Made by a program: the position numbers and the translations under genes. Of a stretch of DNA of 64,000 nucleotides, positions 47,264 through 59,490 are shown in pieces. Source of the stretch: Ustilaginoidea virens (lineage: Eukaryota > Ascomycota > Sordariomycetes > Hypocreales > Clavicipitaceae); assembly GCF_000687475.1 (NCBI RefSeq), contig NC_057316.1:1054001-1118000 (forward strand). Reading direction: 5' to 3'. A model generated the notes under the pieces. It did no database searches and was not told the origin of the DNA. It saw only the letters and a program-made list of their open reading frames with translations. Positions within the stretch are counted from its first letter, which is position 1. Every line of letters starts with the position of its first letter.

Positions 47264-47987
47264 TGTTGCAAAATGGTGACTTAGAACACTATTGGAAAAT
47301 ATACTAAGTACCGACAGTGGCGTACAAGGCGTTGCAGAATAAAGCAAGCTGGTTAAAGATTAAAAACGCACAAGAGGTTGACCAGAGCAAAGATGTCAGG
47401 GAAATCTGATTCTAATTGTTGGTGACTATTCTAGCTAGAAAGAGGGAATTTTGGGCATATTTCTACCATCTTGAAAAAGTGGTTGAAAATAATGAAAAAC
47501 CGCAAAAATAGCGAAAAACCCGACGAAAAGTCGGTCTGCCCAACCGTGCCCAGTCTGTGCCCAATATCCTACCCAGTGCATACCCAACCAAGCCCAGTGG
47601 CTTATAGCGGTGTGCCGGATGCCCTATAACAGCCTGCCGTACGGGCCGGAAGCCCTATATCGGTCTGCCGTAAATGACCGGTGTAGCGGGTGACTATATG
47701 TAGAAGGCCGAAAGTGCTGGTATTAGCAAGGTTTGCCCATTTGGTAATCCCGTAGAAATGCGCCGCCTGTTGTGGGCCCTGTGGCCCGCTGTGACCGGCC
47801 GCTGTGGCCGGCTGTGGGGCGCTGTGCCGGTGCCGTGACCGGCGCTGTGGCCCACTGTAATCGGCGTTGTGGGGCGCTGTGCCCCACCATAGCGCCTGGT
47901 ATAGCCACCGCGATATCTCAACGTAGAGACGTCGTACGGTAGCGAGACCAGTACCAAAATACAGCTAAAAAGGCGCTGATTTCAACA
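47264..47987 (-). repeat. Cop-H 5' LTR (724 bp)
   Basis: Same length as the copy at 19726. It differs at 13 sites, all transitions. TSD TCTTT follows at 47988-47992, and the Gy-B RT sequence resumes there (TAAACCTTAAGTAATTA). Confidence 0.93.
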
Positions 47988-47992
47988 TCTTT

Positions 47993-50053
47993 AAACCTTA
48001 AGTAATTAATTTTATAGTATATTGTATAATAGGCCCTAAGGTAAGTCTAGCTGGCTCCTATTTGTAGTCTTTTTAAGCCGGATATAGTAGTCTAATATAT
48101 CCTAGTGCGGAAGGAGACTAAAAGCCTTCTCTTTATTAAAAAAGTCGGTAAATTCCTATAATTCTATTAGGAGTACCTATAGCTCTTACGATCGTAAGGT
48201 AGAGTCTTAATAAGGTAGCAATATAATATAGAGGATATATATTATCTCTTATAAGCTTATTATAATAAAGGAAGTCGACCGATCCCTAGAGTATTTCGCC
48301 TACTTTAATATACTATAGAAGACCAAGCTAAGGATATTTACTATAGTAGGACCCTATCGCTTTTTCGTCGATTCCTTAACGATAAGACTACCTGCCGACC
48401 CAATCTTTAATTAGTGCCGCCTTACCTATAGTATAATATTATAGTGCTCTATCTAAGGCATCTTAAGGATAATATCGCGGGTAAGGCCTAGGATAATATA
48501 AAGTATAACTATAGATAGCTATCTATCGATATCGATTGCTATACAGACGATATAAATAATAGAGGAATATATTACTTTATGTTTTTTTAAATAGCTCCGA
48601 ATATCTACTGCTGTTCTAATTTCCCTACGTTATAATAGGCAGATAGATTAGAGGCCTAACCGTTATACTATCTTTTTGCTTATAGTGCTATAGTAGTTAT
48701 ATCCCAAATCGATTAAGGTATTAATAAAGGTATAAGATTTATATAAGATTAGTACTAAAAAGGGGTATCTATCTATTTATTCTATAATCTCTTTTAATTC
48801 CTTCTATAATTAGGCTAGGGTCTATATATATATCTTAAGCCTTCTAATGAGACTAAATTTAAAAGCTATTCTTTTTTTTAATTTTTATTATTACTTTCGA
48901 CTTTTATGACTTATAAGTTAAGCGAGGCTATTTTAGCTATATTAGGTCAGATTGCTAGCAATAGGTAGTATATAGATATCTAATACTTAAGAGAGCTATA
49001 CTAAAGATAAAGACCTTTCTTCTTATGATCTTTATGCTATTCTTTAGAGACCTATATCGCCTTAAGTATATATTAATTATCCTTCGAGTCTAGCTTATTA
49101 ATACCCGATATTTATATATTGCCTTCGGAATCCTGAGTATATATTGGTTAGGAATAGGTCGAACCTATATAGTAGTTAATAGTTAAGCTAGTCTTAATAT
49201 CGATAGCAATTTATTAGTAACGGTCTACTGCCGAATAGTAATCGTAATAGAAGACCCTAAGGCTAATAATCTTATTAGCTATATAGGCGTTAAATGCCGA
49301 TCGGAGGTATTTAAGCTTAACTTCCTTAGGCTAACCGAGATTGCTAGTAAGCATAAGTTTTTCTTCGAATTATATAAAAAAGGCGGCAAAAGGTTCCTTA
49401 GGGCCTTAGCGTAAAGAGTACTTAAGCTTAGTAATAGCGCGATCCTATCGATATAAGTCCTTAAAGAGATATTAGAGGTATTCAAAGAACTTTATTATAT
49501 TATAATTGCAAGCTGTATTATTTTCGAAGAAGGCTATGACCTATAATTAGATTATAGATAAAAGGTTTTAAAAGATAAATATTTATTAAGTCTTCTTATC
49601 CCTAATAAAGTCTTTATCGACCTTAAGCTTATATTATATAAAGGTCTGCTAGGCTATAAATATAGCCTTTTTGCTATTAAAGGGGTCCCCTATCGGGATC
49701 GGCTTATATTTTAGCTGGGTATCCTAAGCTATAGGGAGGGGGGCATTCTATTATACGATTAGGGCTAATTAGGGGGCGGCCTAAGAGCTATTTAACTAAT
49801 TCGCGAGGAGGGTCTACAGTAAGGCAGCAACGGCAGCAAGGTATTGCGTATTAGTCTACATTTGCGCCTCTATCTATTGTAACCCTATTGCAAGCTGCTC
49901 CACTTGGGTATATATATTACATTAGGGGCGTTATAGTCTTAGGTTATCTGGACCCATTTCTCTAGGTGTATTTATCTCGATATCTTATATAGCCTATATC
50001 ATCGGCTCTATAATATGAGGTTATAACAGTAAGGCTAAGAGAGTCTATTTAAA
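47993..50053 (-). pseudogene. Gy-B gag, protease and RT start
   Basis: Minus strand from 50053 down. The self-priming site (TTAAATAGACT) is next to the LTR. Gag lies at about 49750-49100: PKEPFAAFFI-type and EVKLKYLRSAFNA-type stretches are readable in the segment that includes 49279-49485. A degraded CCHC region is at about 49000, protease with the D-S-G segment at about 48700, and the RT start at 48250-47993. It continues at 19725 after the Cop-H insertion. Stop codons are dense. Confidence 0.7.
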
Positions 50054-50295
50054 TATAAAAGACTAGCCCTAGGGCTACTGCGAATAGGCGTCAAATGAAT
50101 ATATTAAATAGACTAAGGAGGAAAGAGAGAGAGCCCGAATAGGGGCCTCTAAGTAGCTTATTTATGCCCATATGTAGCACAGGCCGAGTCCTTAGCAAGC
50201 CCTCGTAACCCCGTGCCGATACTCCTTAGGCTAGTCGCGGGCGCAGCCCGAGTCCTAGCCATATTATAGCGCGGGCGTAGCCCGAGCCCGTGACA
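50054..50295 (-). repeat. Gy-B 5' LTR (242 bp, second subfamily)
   Basis: On the minus strand it starts TGTCACGGGCTCGGGCTACG and ends GACTAGTC-type CTTTTATA. Beyond the first ~75 bp it departs from the Gy-1/Gy-C LTRs and resembles those at 60666 and 61853. Gy-D follows with no TSD partner on the left side of Gy-B. Confidence 0.85.
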
Positions 50296-53200
50296 ATAGA
50301 GGTTAAAAGTAGTAATAACGATTAGGGGAAAAAATAGCCTTTAAGCCTAATCTTGCTAGAAGGCTTAAGATATATATATAGACTCTAGCTTAATTATAAA
50401 AGGAATTAAATAAAATCGCGGAATAAATAGATAGATACCCCTTTTTAGTACCAATCTTATATAAATCCTATACCTTTATTAATACCTTAATCGACTCGGG
50501 ATATAATTACTATAGCGCTATAAGCGAAAAGATAGTATAATAGTTAGGCCTCTAACCTATCCGCCTATTATAATATAGGGAAATCGGAATAGTAGTAGAT
50601 ATTTAGAGCCGTTTAAAAGAATATAAGGTAATATATTCCTTTATTACTTATATTATTTATATAGCAATCGATATTGATAAATAGCCATCTATAGTTATAC
50701 TTTATATTATCCTAGGCCTTACTTATAATATTATCTTTAGGATGCCTTAGATAGAACACTATAATATTATACTATAGGTAAAGTAGTACTAATTAAAGAT
50801 CGGATCAATAGGCGGCTTTATTATTAAAGAATTAATAAAAAGATAATAGGGTTTGATAGCGGTTAATATCTTTAGTTTAGTCTTCTATAGTATACTAAAA
50901 TAAGCGAAATACTCTAGAGATTAATTAACTTCTTTTATTGCAATAAGCTTATAGGAGATAATATGCATCCTCCGTATTATACTACTATTTTATTAAAACC
51001 TTGCCTTACGATTATAAGAGCTATAGGTACTTTTAATAGAATTATAGGAATTTACCGACCTTTTTAATAAAGAGAAGGCTTTTAGTCTCCTTCTATACTA
51101 AGGTATATTAAACTATTATATCCGGCTTAAAAAGACTATAAATAGGAGCTAGCTAGACTTACCTTAAGGCCTATTATATAATATACTATAAGACTAATTA
51201 CTTAAGGTTTAGAAATAAATAACTAACTTAATAGATAAAGGATAGATCTATATAAGCTTCTTATCGGTAGTAGTATTAGTCCTATTAGCTAAAAAGGGGA
51301 ATAATAGGTAGCGTTTTTATATTAACAATTAGGCCTTTAATAAGGTTATAGTCTAAGACCGATATTTCTTCCCTTTAATTAAAAAAACCTTACGATCTTT
51401 ATCTTAAGCAAAATAGTTTACTAAAGTTAATATATATATAGCGTTCTATAAGATATATATTATAAAGGGTAATAAATATTTAACTATATTCCGTATATAA
51501 TTCGGACTATTTAAATGGCTTATTATACTATTTAGCCTAATTAGGGCCCTTACGACCTTTTAAAAATATATTAATAAGGCCTTAGGGAATATACTAAGAG
51601 ACTTTATAACTACCTATTTTAATAATATTTTAATCTATATTAGGGGATTAAAGGTAGACTATATAGGGCGTATTAAGGAAGTCCTTTAATAATTGCAAAA
51701 GGCTGGCTTAAATTTAGATCTTAATAAGTGCGACTTTATAGTAAAAGAGGTTTAGTATCTAGGATATATTATAATAGCTAGAAAGGAAATCTATCTAAAC
51801 CCCGAAAAGATTAAAGCTATTTAGAACTGAAAAGTACCTACGAAATTAAAAGGTATTTATAGTTTCCTCGGTTTTACTAATTTCTATTGCGACTTTATTT
51901 TAGACTTTTCCTGCCTTATCGACCCTTTAGTTAAGTTAATAAAAAAAAGGTCCTTTTCTAATAGTTAGATAAAAAAGAGGCGGTATTCTAAGCGCTTAAA
52001 TAGTATTTTATATCGTCTTTAATTCTCGCCTAATGGGACCTTAATAAAGAGATAGTTTTTAAAGCAGATAGTTCTAATATAGCCTTTAGTAGCTATTTAT
52101 TATAGGTCAGGGAGGATAATATACTCTATCTAATTATATACTATTCTGCTTACTTATTAAATGCAGAATAGAACTATACTATATATAATAAGGAACTTTT
52201 TATTATTATCTTTTGCTTTAAGGTATAATTAGTAGAATTTTACTTAATAGCCTCCCCTTTTATTATCTTTACCGACTATAAAAACCTAAAGTATTTCGCC
52301 CGATTATACGAAATATCTAAGCAATAAGCCTAATAGGCTAAAACTCTAATACTCTTTAACTTCTATCTTTAGTATAAGCTAAAGTTATAAGCCTAATGCC
52401 CTAATATACTTTCTCAATAGGAATAAAAGGTAGATAGGGTAAAGCTATAAATCGGCTAAATCCTAAAACTACTATTTATTTTAGTATTTAATATAAATAA
52501 GATAGAAGGCATTAAAACCCTAATCTTAGATTCAGAGGTTACTTTATCTTATAGCCTATATATTTTTATTAATATTTATCTTTAGGCTCTTTAGGACTAA
52601 GTAATATCTAAAGATAGTATATATTAGGTATAATAAATAGTAGTAGCGAATAAAGAGCGATAATTCCCTATAGTAATAGCGATATAGGAATAAATTACAG
52701 ATTATACCCTAAATGCATATAGCATATTACTTTATTAGGGGCGGGTATAGCTCCTATTGTTTAAGCCCCTAATTATAATAGTAATCTAATAGTGCTATAA
52801 CTCGCCTATAGTAGGTCACCTAAAGAAGAATACTACCTTCTAATCACTATAATAGGATTATTATTTCGATAATATATTATTTAAAGTAGTAAGGTTTATT
52901 CGGAATTATTAATACTATAAGGCGTATAAAAGCTACTAGCTATAATAGGGTCTGCTATAGCCTTTACCGATTTTAGACTGTTTTTAGTTATAAATATTAA
53001 TAGACTTTATAATAGACCTCCCTGCCTATAACTTTTCCGACCTACGCTTCCTTATAGTAATTATTAACTGCTTATTAAAGTATATCTAGCTAAAGGCGAT
53101 ATACTTTATAATAGCTAAAGAGTATATAGAGCGATTCTAATAATACTAATAGCGCTTTTATAGATTCCCTAATGAGATTATTAGCAATAAAGGCTTAAAT

Positions 53201-54826
53201 TAAGTAGGATAATTCTAGATAATACTTTATAAGATAGTTAGGACTAAATAACTCCTTTTAATTATATACTACTCCTAAACTAATAGCGGTATAGAATAAA
53301 TAAACTAAAAGGTTTAGGCTATCCTCTATATTATAGTCTTCTTTAACTAGTATAACTAGCCTAAATATCTCGCTATATACTAACTCGCCCTAAATAACTA
53401 GATATTATTAGTAATAAGGTTTAGCCCGAACTAGCTTTTTAATAGGTTTGATATATTAATTATTACGCCAGCCTTAGATGTAATACTAAGCATAAAGATA
53501 CTAAAAGGGTAAGTAATACTCTTTTTAGTTAATTTTTAGGAGAAAAAGGAGTTAGCTTAAGCTATTATCGCCTTAGCATAATAACGATAATAAAGATATA
53601 ATAAACTATTTATACTACCTAATAGAGCATTTTTAGGTTAAGGACTATATATAGCTTAGCCTAAAGAATATTAAAATAAATCGCCTTTATAAAAAGCTTA
53701 ACTAGGTCTCTACTAAATATACGATTATTACTATCCTATCCTTACTTATTATCTAGCTTAATATCCTTAAAGGTATCTATTTAGTTTTTTATATTAATTT
53801 TATCGAATAGGCCGCTTCTAATCTGCTTCCTATATAGACTATAATTAATATTAAGCTTAGGCCCCTATTTATTCTCCCTTAAGATTCTAACTAGCTATAT
53901 AAGGAATATAAAGTTAAGGCGATATTAGCGGCAAGAAACGCTTAGGGCTAGGGTAAGAACTATAATATATTAATTAAATAGATAGGGTATAACTTGCCTA
54001 TATAGGAACCTTTAAAAAACTTCGAAGATTTAGTAGTATAAAAGGTATTTAAAATTAAATAGGGTAATATTTATATATATAATAAGCCTATTAGGCTATC
54101 AAAATAAAGTCGATTCGACTTATAAACGATACTAAAATGCCTACTTATAAAAAAAAAAACCTTTAAAATCTCAAAAAAAAAATATTTAGCTTATCTGCCC
54201 TTCTCCTAGGCTAATACTACCCTCCCCCCTCTCCTATATTATAACTATTATACTTATTATTATATAGGCCCTCTTCGGCACTATTAGGATCGGCATACCT
54301 TTACGGCGGCTACTACTATAGGGACGGTAATAATAGGGGCGGCTATATATAACCCCTATAGTAGTATCTATAGGGGGTTAGGCGTATATATAGCGAATAG
54401 GCCTAGTACGGATAATTATTTATACGACCCCGATATAATAGCATTCTAAGGGATATACTATATAGGGAATATAGAAGGGGCTATAATAGGGCCTATTAAA
54501 GATACTATAGGGTCTATAGTAGTAGTAGCGGGGGATATAGTAGTGCCGGCTAGGGCTGCTATAGCATTAGGGCATTCTGCGGCAGATAATACAGCTAGGC
54601 CTCTAGTGGAACCTATATATCCTACTTATAAATAGGTAGTTCTCTAACGTAATAGGTTAATAAAAGGCAGGCAAGAAAGGGGGCTAAATAGGGCCGGATA
54701 GGGGCCGCTAGGTACTACTCTATCTAGGTATAATACTCCCAGGCCTTTTATTATATATCCTATATTATACTTAATATAGGGGCTAGATCGATGACCGACC
54801 TAATTTAGCGGCAGAAGGGAGTTATG
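50296..54826 (+). pseudogene. Gy-D gag end, protease, RT, RNase H, integrase, chromodomain
   Basis: The most complete pol order of the chromovirus in this window. Protease: TLIDSG at about 50484-50500. RT: YFFPLIKKTL (about 51365), YFNNILIYIRG (about 51620) and YLGYIIIARKEIYLNPEKIK (about 51758-51820). RNase H: NYTIYNKELFIIIFC and FTDYKNLKYFARL (about 52170-52310). Integrase: ILIDFIIDLPAYNFSDLRFL (about 52990-53045), NEIISNKGLN, and a TNSGIEQIN block (about 53280-53305) standing for the usual TNGQTERVN. Chromodomain: 53897-54030. RIP is heavy; stops occur every few codons. The 5' LTR and most of gag are missing: the element starts abruptly at 50296 against the Gy-B LTR. Confidence 0.8.
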
Positions 54827-55373
54827 TCAAACGTTTTTGCCTGCTAAGATAATGCAGTATGCAAAGGATAAAGGCAGTGGAATGGTAAAATCGCAGTAAG
54901 GTAAAGTAACGGCACAGATAAGATACGAGACTAAGGCGTAGGGACAATCTGATGTGCATTAATTCTGCATACTTGCTTGCATGCATACCTCCTTCCCACT
55001 ATTTGGGTAGGAATATCTAGGGATTTAAATACATAATATTCCAATATAGAACATCCCTAGTGAAATCAATCTGACGTGAATATCGTGACCATACTGTGAT
55101 ATCATAGATATGTGGCGAAATGTGCATTTGTAGCGCATCGAGATTTGCAACGATAAAGTGGTGTGATCAATTTGTGATGCATTATATATTTACGCGTGAG
55201 GGAATGTGTGTAAGTACCGGGTACTGAATTTTACTAGCACTCGCCATATAAATATAAGTACTGAATACTTAATACCTTTCTCAATCTGATGATGCGGCGA
55301 TGCGTAGAGATTGTCGGCGATAGATATCCAAAAATAATAAAATAAAATAACAATAAATAATTTCATTCTGACA
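54827..55373 (-). repeat. Cop-F 3' LTR
   Basis: TGTCAAACG...CATTCTGACA on the plus strand, followed by reversed polypurine tract TACCCCCCTA (55374-55383). Confidence 0.93.
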
Positions 55374-58148
55374 TACCCCCCTAGATAGGCTAGGATATAG
55401 CTCTATCTAGCTAGTCGGTATCACTAGTCGGTATAGTTAAGGTGGTATGAGTGGTCGGTGTAGGCACTTCTCGGTACCTAGAAAGAAGTTGCTGATAAAA
55501 GCCGTACTAGAAGTATTCTTACTAGCCAGCCTAGCTGACCTTCGTAGTGTAGGATTACTAGTCTCAGCACTTGCTTCATAAGGATGTGTGGAAGCTGGGG
55601 TAGGTAGCTGGACTATAAGATGTTGTTGTTTACTAGGAACAGCTTGTTCACTAGTGGGTATAGAAGTCGAAGGTAAGGTTAGGCTAGTAGAAGGCATGGT
55701 AGGACTAGGAATATAAGGCTGGGTAGTAGTGGTAGAGAGCATAGGTATAACAGTAGTAGACGGGTAAGATATATAGAGCTCATCTATATTCTCATACTTA
55801 AAAGCATTGTCGATATGTTGTGGTGGGTGTATCTCAAGTCGTTGTGGTATAGCGGCGGCTTTACCACTATCGTAGTTGTTCTCATTAATGGTAATATTAT
55901 GTATTTGTGTAATACCCCCCGAGCGTATAGCTGGGCCATTTGGTGCCGATGAATAAGGCGCTATGACTTTATCCTCTATACCTAAGGATGTTTTATCGCG
56001 GTGACCTAGTCGGTTATGCTATATCGTAGCCGTAGCTTCCGAGGCAGACGCATTTTAGGTATCCTTCGAGATAGCCACTGCTGTAGCGGGCGCTGTAGTG
56101 GTTAGAGTGGGATAAGATGATATGTATTGTGTAGCCGTAGAATTGTTGATTGACGGAGATATATTTTTATCTGGTATAGTAGGGTCTTCCCTACTAATAA
56201 TAGATGAAGGCGTTGTATCCTCAGAGGTGATAGATGTAGGGCAAGATACCGTAGTATCGTCAGAAGGGTAAGATACCGTAGTATCTCTAGAAGGGTAAAA
56301 TACCGTAGTATCCTCAGTTGGGTAAGATACCGTAGTATCCCCAGTGCCAGTTGGGTAAGATACCGTAGTATCCCCAGTAGTAGTAGTAGTGCGAGTTGGG
56401 TAAGATACTGTAGTATCCCCAGTTGGGTAAGATACCGTAGTATCCCTAGTAGTGGTAGTGATGACGGTTGGGTAAAATACCGTAGTATCCCTAGTGATAA
56501 TAGTGGTGGTAGCAATAGCGATTTCGCTATACTTAATAACCTGCTGGCCAAACATCCGGTTGGTATAAAATAAACGGTCCTTATTGTGTGTAATCTAGCC
56601 AGTCTGTGAGTTCTAGTGGTAATTTGCACGCATAAATCGCTCCAAGCTTGCCACATTAGTATGAAACGTTGGTATGTATGCTACGTGTAGTAGCTCGAAG
56701 ATGCCTTTATTAGTATTTAATTGTACTCTTCTATATCTTAATATAGAAGGCTTAGATTCGCCTGCAAATGCTGTTTCGGGCTTGATATTTGGAATGTAAT
56801 CTAGTAACCGGTCCTTATTGTTGGTGATGTGGGTGTTAGAACTACTATCCAGTATCCAGGAATCCTTGAGTGGGTAAGGTGTAGTAGAGAGAGATGCCTG
56901 TGGGCTGGTAATAGAAAGGAATGCCTATAGGCTGGTAATAGGCGTTGACGATATAGTCGGTTCGGGTTGCATAAGGTTGTATAACGTATTGCTATCCTTA
57001 CTAGCAAACGCACTTCCAAGTGATATAGATAGTTGTAATATTGTAGAAGAAGAAGAGGGTTGATATAATACAATAGGATTAATCGTGATTCCTTTCGCTT
57101 GTAATGCTTTAATAACTATATCCTTAAAGCGCTAATCAGATAAAAATTTAGATTGGATTTTGTTAAGTATAGTGGTATTAGGCTTCCAATCCTTAGGCGC
57201 CTTTTGCTAGTTTAAAATATAACAGTCTTCCCAGCGGTGAAAAAGACCATAAATGCATAGTTGTTTTGGCTTATTTTATTGATTTTTATTGGTATCTATA
57301 GTGGTATCTATATCCTGGAAAGAGGCAAAGGCACCTTGTGCTCTTTATTGTTGTGAGGCAAACTCTTGCTCGAATAAATCACTAATATAATGACCGTCGG
57401 GTATCTTCTTCTCCTATCCTTCTTTATTATTGCATTGCTTTTCTTTGATTCTATTCTTCTAATAATTCGAAAAGGCTGGTGCAATAGATTCCACGGCATC
57501 GATAAAATCTTGGGTTGGTTGGAGTCCTTATGTATCTGGTAGGTTAATATTAATAGCTTCTGCAAGGACTTTCTTATAGGAAGTAATCCAGCTAGATATC
57601 TTAATCCTATTAGGACTTTACAGTACAGCTGTATAGCGCTAGCGGACATCTTTTTTATGGTCCCAAGTGGTAGGCTGCAAGCGTTATTTTAACAGGTATA
57701 GCTGTGCGGCAATATCATTCTCCTGGCTTATGGTATCATAGTAGTTGCCTATAGTTGCGATAATCCAACGTTGGATATTAACGAGAGCCTTTTTCTTATC
57801 CTTATAATCCTGTAGGGCAATCCTATAGACATTCGTTATATACTGCAACCTAGTAAAATCAGAATCGTCGAGGTTAAGGATAGAGGAAGCATGAGGCTTA
57901 ATGGTAGAAGCAGTAGGCTCAACGGGTTGTTGTAAAGTAGGCCTATCTTATATAGAAGGGTTGATATAGGCCCAGATATTTTCGTTGACTGCGAACTTCT
58001 CAATAATCGAGATCCATTTAACCCAGTCTTTACTGCCTAGCAGTTGGAAGTTTGCCGGGTTCCCTAGGTCGGTATTGGTAGCTATAGTGGAATAGGTAGG
58101 AAAGGCAGGATAGGTAAGATAGGTAAGGTAGATAGGAAAGAATAACAA
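55374..58148 (-). pseudogene. Cop-F truncated gag-protease-linker polyprotein
   Basis: Minus strand from about 58148. Gag is as in Cop-K (LTYPAFPTYSTIATNTDLGN, GSKDWVKWISIIEKF), followed by protease and a Ser/Thr-rich linker. The linker (open stretch 56555-56055) has at least eight copies of a DTTVSYPT unit, against about two in Cop-K. Shortly after the WHKRLGHP-type zinc motif (here IA-PTRSPR-like and broken) the sequence jumps to KTSLGIEDKV and again at the AIRSGGI point. The end joins TKERLH-type integrase C-terminal sequence directly to the last codons of the element (GDTD-type tail). RT and RNase H are absent. Stops are fewer than in Cop-K, consistent with less RIP. Confidence 0.8.
56235..56510 (-). 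repeat. In-frame tandem repeat coding DTTVSYPT
   Basis: Units of 24-30 bp around GGGTAAGATACCGTAGTATC (plus strand) recur eight to nine times with variable Thr-rich spacers. The reading frame is kept throughout. Cop-K has about two to three units at 34350-34440. Confidence 0.85.
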
Positions 58149-58936
58149 TAGGAAAGAATAACAACCTAGCCTTAGTTAAAGAAAATCCAATGGATAAAGG
58201 TCTAAGTAAATCTAAAGGGCAAAATAGTCCCGGTAAATAGTCCTAAGCAAAAGGGATCAATCCAGGCACAATATACCACACTTATGGTCTTCCGGCCTTA
58301 GTAGTCAAAAGTCGCTTGCCGGCTTCTTAAGTCAGAAGAAATATTTCGCGTAGGCAAATATGTCGGCACTGCTGCGTTCTTTTGGGCTATGCCTTGCACT
58401 AGCAATTTATATGGCAGCACGGGTGCCCTAGCAGAACTTTTGCACGAGGCTGATTTCTTCGTCGGAAAGAATATTTAATCGTAGAAAATCGTCTGGCAAG
58501 ATAGCAATAATATAATAGAAGGTGCGCAGGTAAGCAGTCGGTATGCCTATTGCGCGGCGAAGGTCGGAATAAAGTGATAGAATTTGCGCGATTATGCAGA
58601 TTTACACGCTATTTATCACGCGTTTATACGGTCCTAGTAACAGTATTAGCACAGAGGTATAAGAAATATAGCAGCAAGAAAAGATTGATATTGCATAGAA
58701 TGCGTAATTGCACTCTTGCAACCAAGGCACAGCTGCGTGCAGCTGGCTAATGTTAATGTGCAGCTGTTTGCGTGCATAATAAAAAAGGGGGAAGCAGCTG
58801 GCAATCCGTCGGACCAGCTGGTAATTTGTTGGCGTGCAGCTGGCAATAAATGCATGCGAATAATAGTCGGAGAGAAATCGATAGGATAAAATAAATAGAA
58901 TAAAGCGATTTACCGGGTGCAAACCGGGCTCATAAC
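58149..58936 (-). other. Cop-F leader and primer-binding site
   Basis: Non-coding counterpart of the Cop-K leader. Reversed primer site ACCGGGCTCATAAC (58923-58936) lies directly against the 5' LTR. Confidence 0.65.
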
Positions 58937-59485
58937 TGTCAAACGTTTTTGCCTGCTAAGATAATGCAGTATGCAAAGGATAAAGGCAGTGGAATGGTAA
59001 AATCGCAGTAAGGTAAAGTAACGGCACAGATAAGATACGAGACTAAGGCGTAGGGACAATCTGATATGCATTAATTCTGCATACTTGCTTGCATGCATAC
59101 CTCCTTCCCACTATTTAGGTAGGAATATCTAGGGATTTAAATACATAATATTCCAACATAGAACATCCCTAGTGAAATCAATCTGACGTGAATATCGTGA
59201 CCATACTGTGATATCATAGATATGTGGCGAAATATGCATTTGTAGCGCATCGAGATTTGCAACGATAAAGTGGTGTGATCAATTTGTGATGCATCATATA
59301 TTTACGCGTGAGGGAATGTGTGTAAGTACCGGGTACTGAATTTTACTAGCACTCGCCATATAAATATAAGTACTGAATACTTAATACCTTTCTCAATCTG
59401 ATGATGCGGCGATGCGTAGAGATTGTCGGCGATAGATATCCAAAAATAATAAAATAAAATAACAATAAATAATTTCATTCTGACA
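58937..59485 (-). repeat. Cop-F 5' LTR (549 bp)
   Basis: Same family as 9478-10016, with the short CATACCTCCTTCCCAC junction (reversed). TSD AGTTA follows. Confidence 0.93.
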
Positions 59486-59490
59486 AGTTA

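Larger units (their letters stand above)
19726..47987 (-). mobile_element. Cop-H, copia element (7.6 kb of its own) opened to 28.3 kb by nested insertions
   Basis: LTRs of equal length (724 bp) lie at both ends, with TSD TCTTT at 19721-19725 and 47988-47992 inside the RT of Gy-B. Removing Cop-J, Cop-K and LINE-B with their TSDs leaves 7566 bp and one continuous copia gag-pol order on the minus strand. The two LTRs differ at 13 positions, all transitions, 9 of them CpA/TpG. Confidence 0.93.
54827..59485 (-). mobile_element. Cop-F, internally deleted Cop-K-family copia (4.7 kb)
   Basis: LTRs lie at 54827-55373 and 58937-59485, with TSD AGTTA at 54822-54826 and 59486-59490 inside Gy-D. The LTRs differ by a 2-bp gap and 5 transitions, all CpA/TpG. 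The internal region is 3.6 kb against 5.8 kb in Cop-K: three segments are missing (most of integrase in two pieces, and all of RT and RNase H). It therefore could only move with proteins from a full relative. Confidence 0.93.

Noticed and set aside
56102..56656. 184-codon Leu-rich frame in Cop-F
   Set aside because: It is a shifted frame of the DTTVSYPT repeat; the frame at 56055-56555 continues the polyprotein seen in Cop-K.
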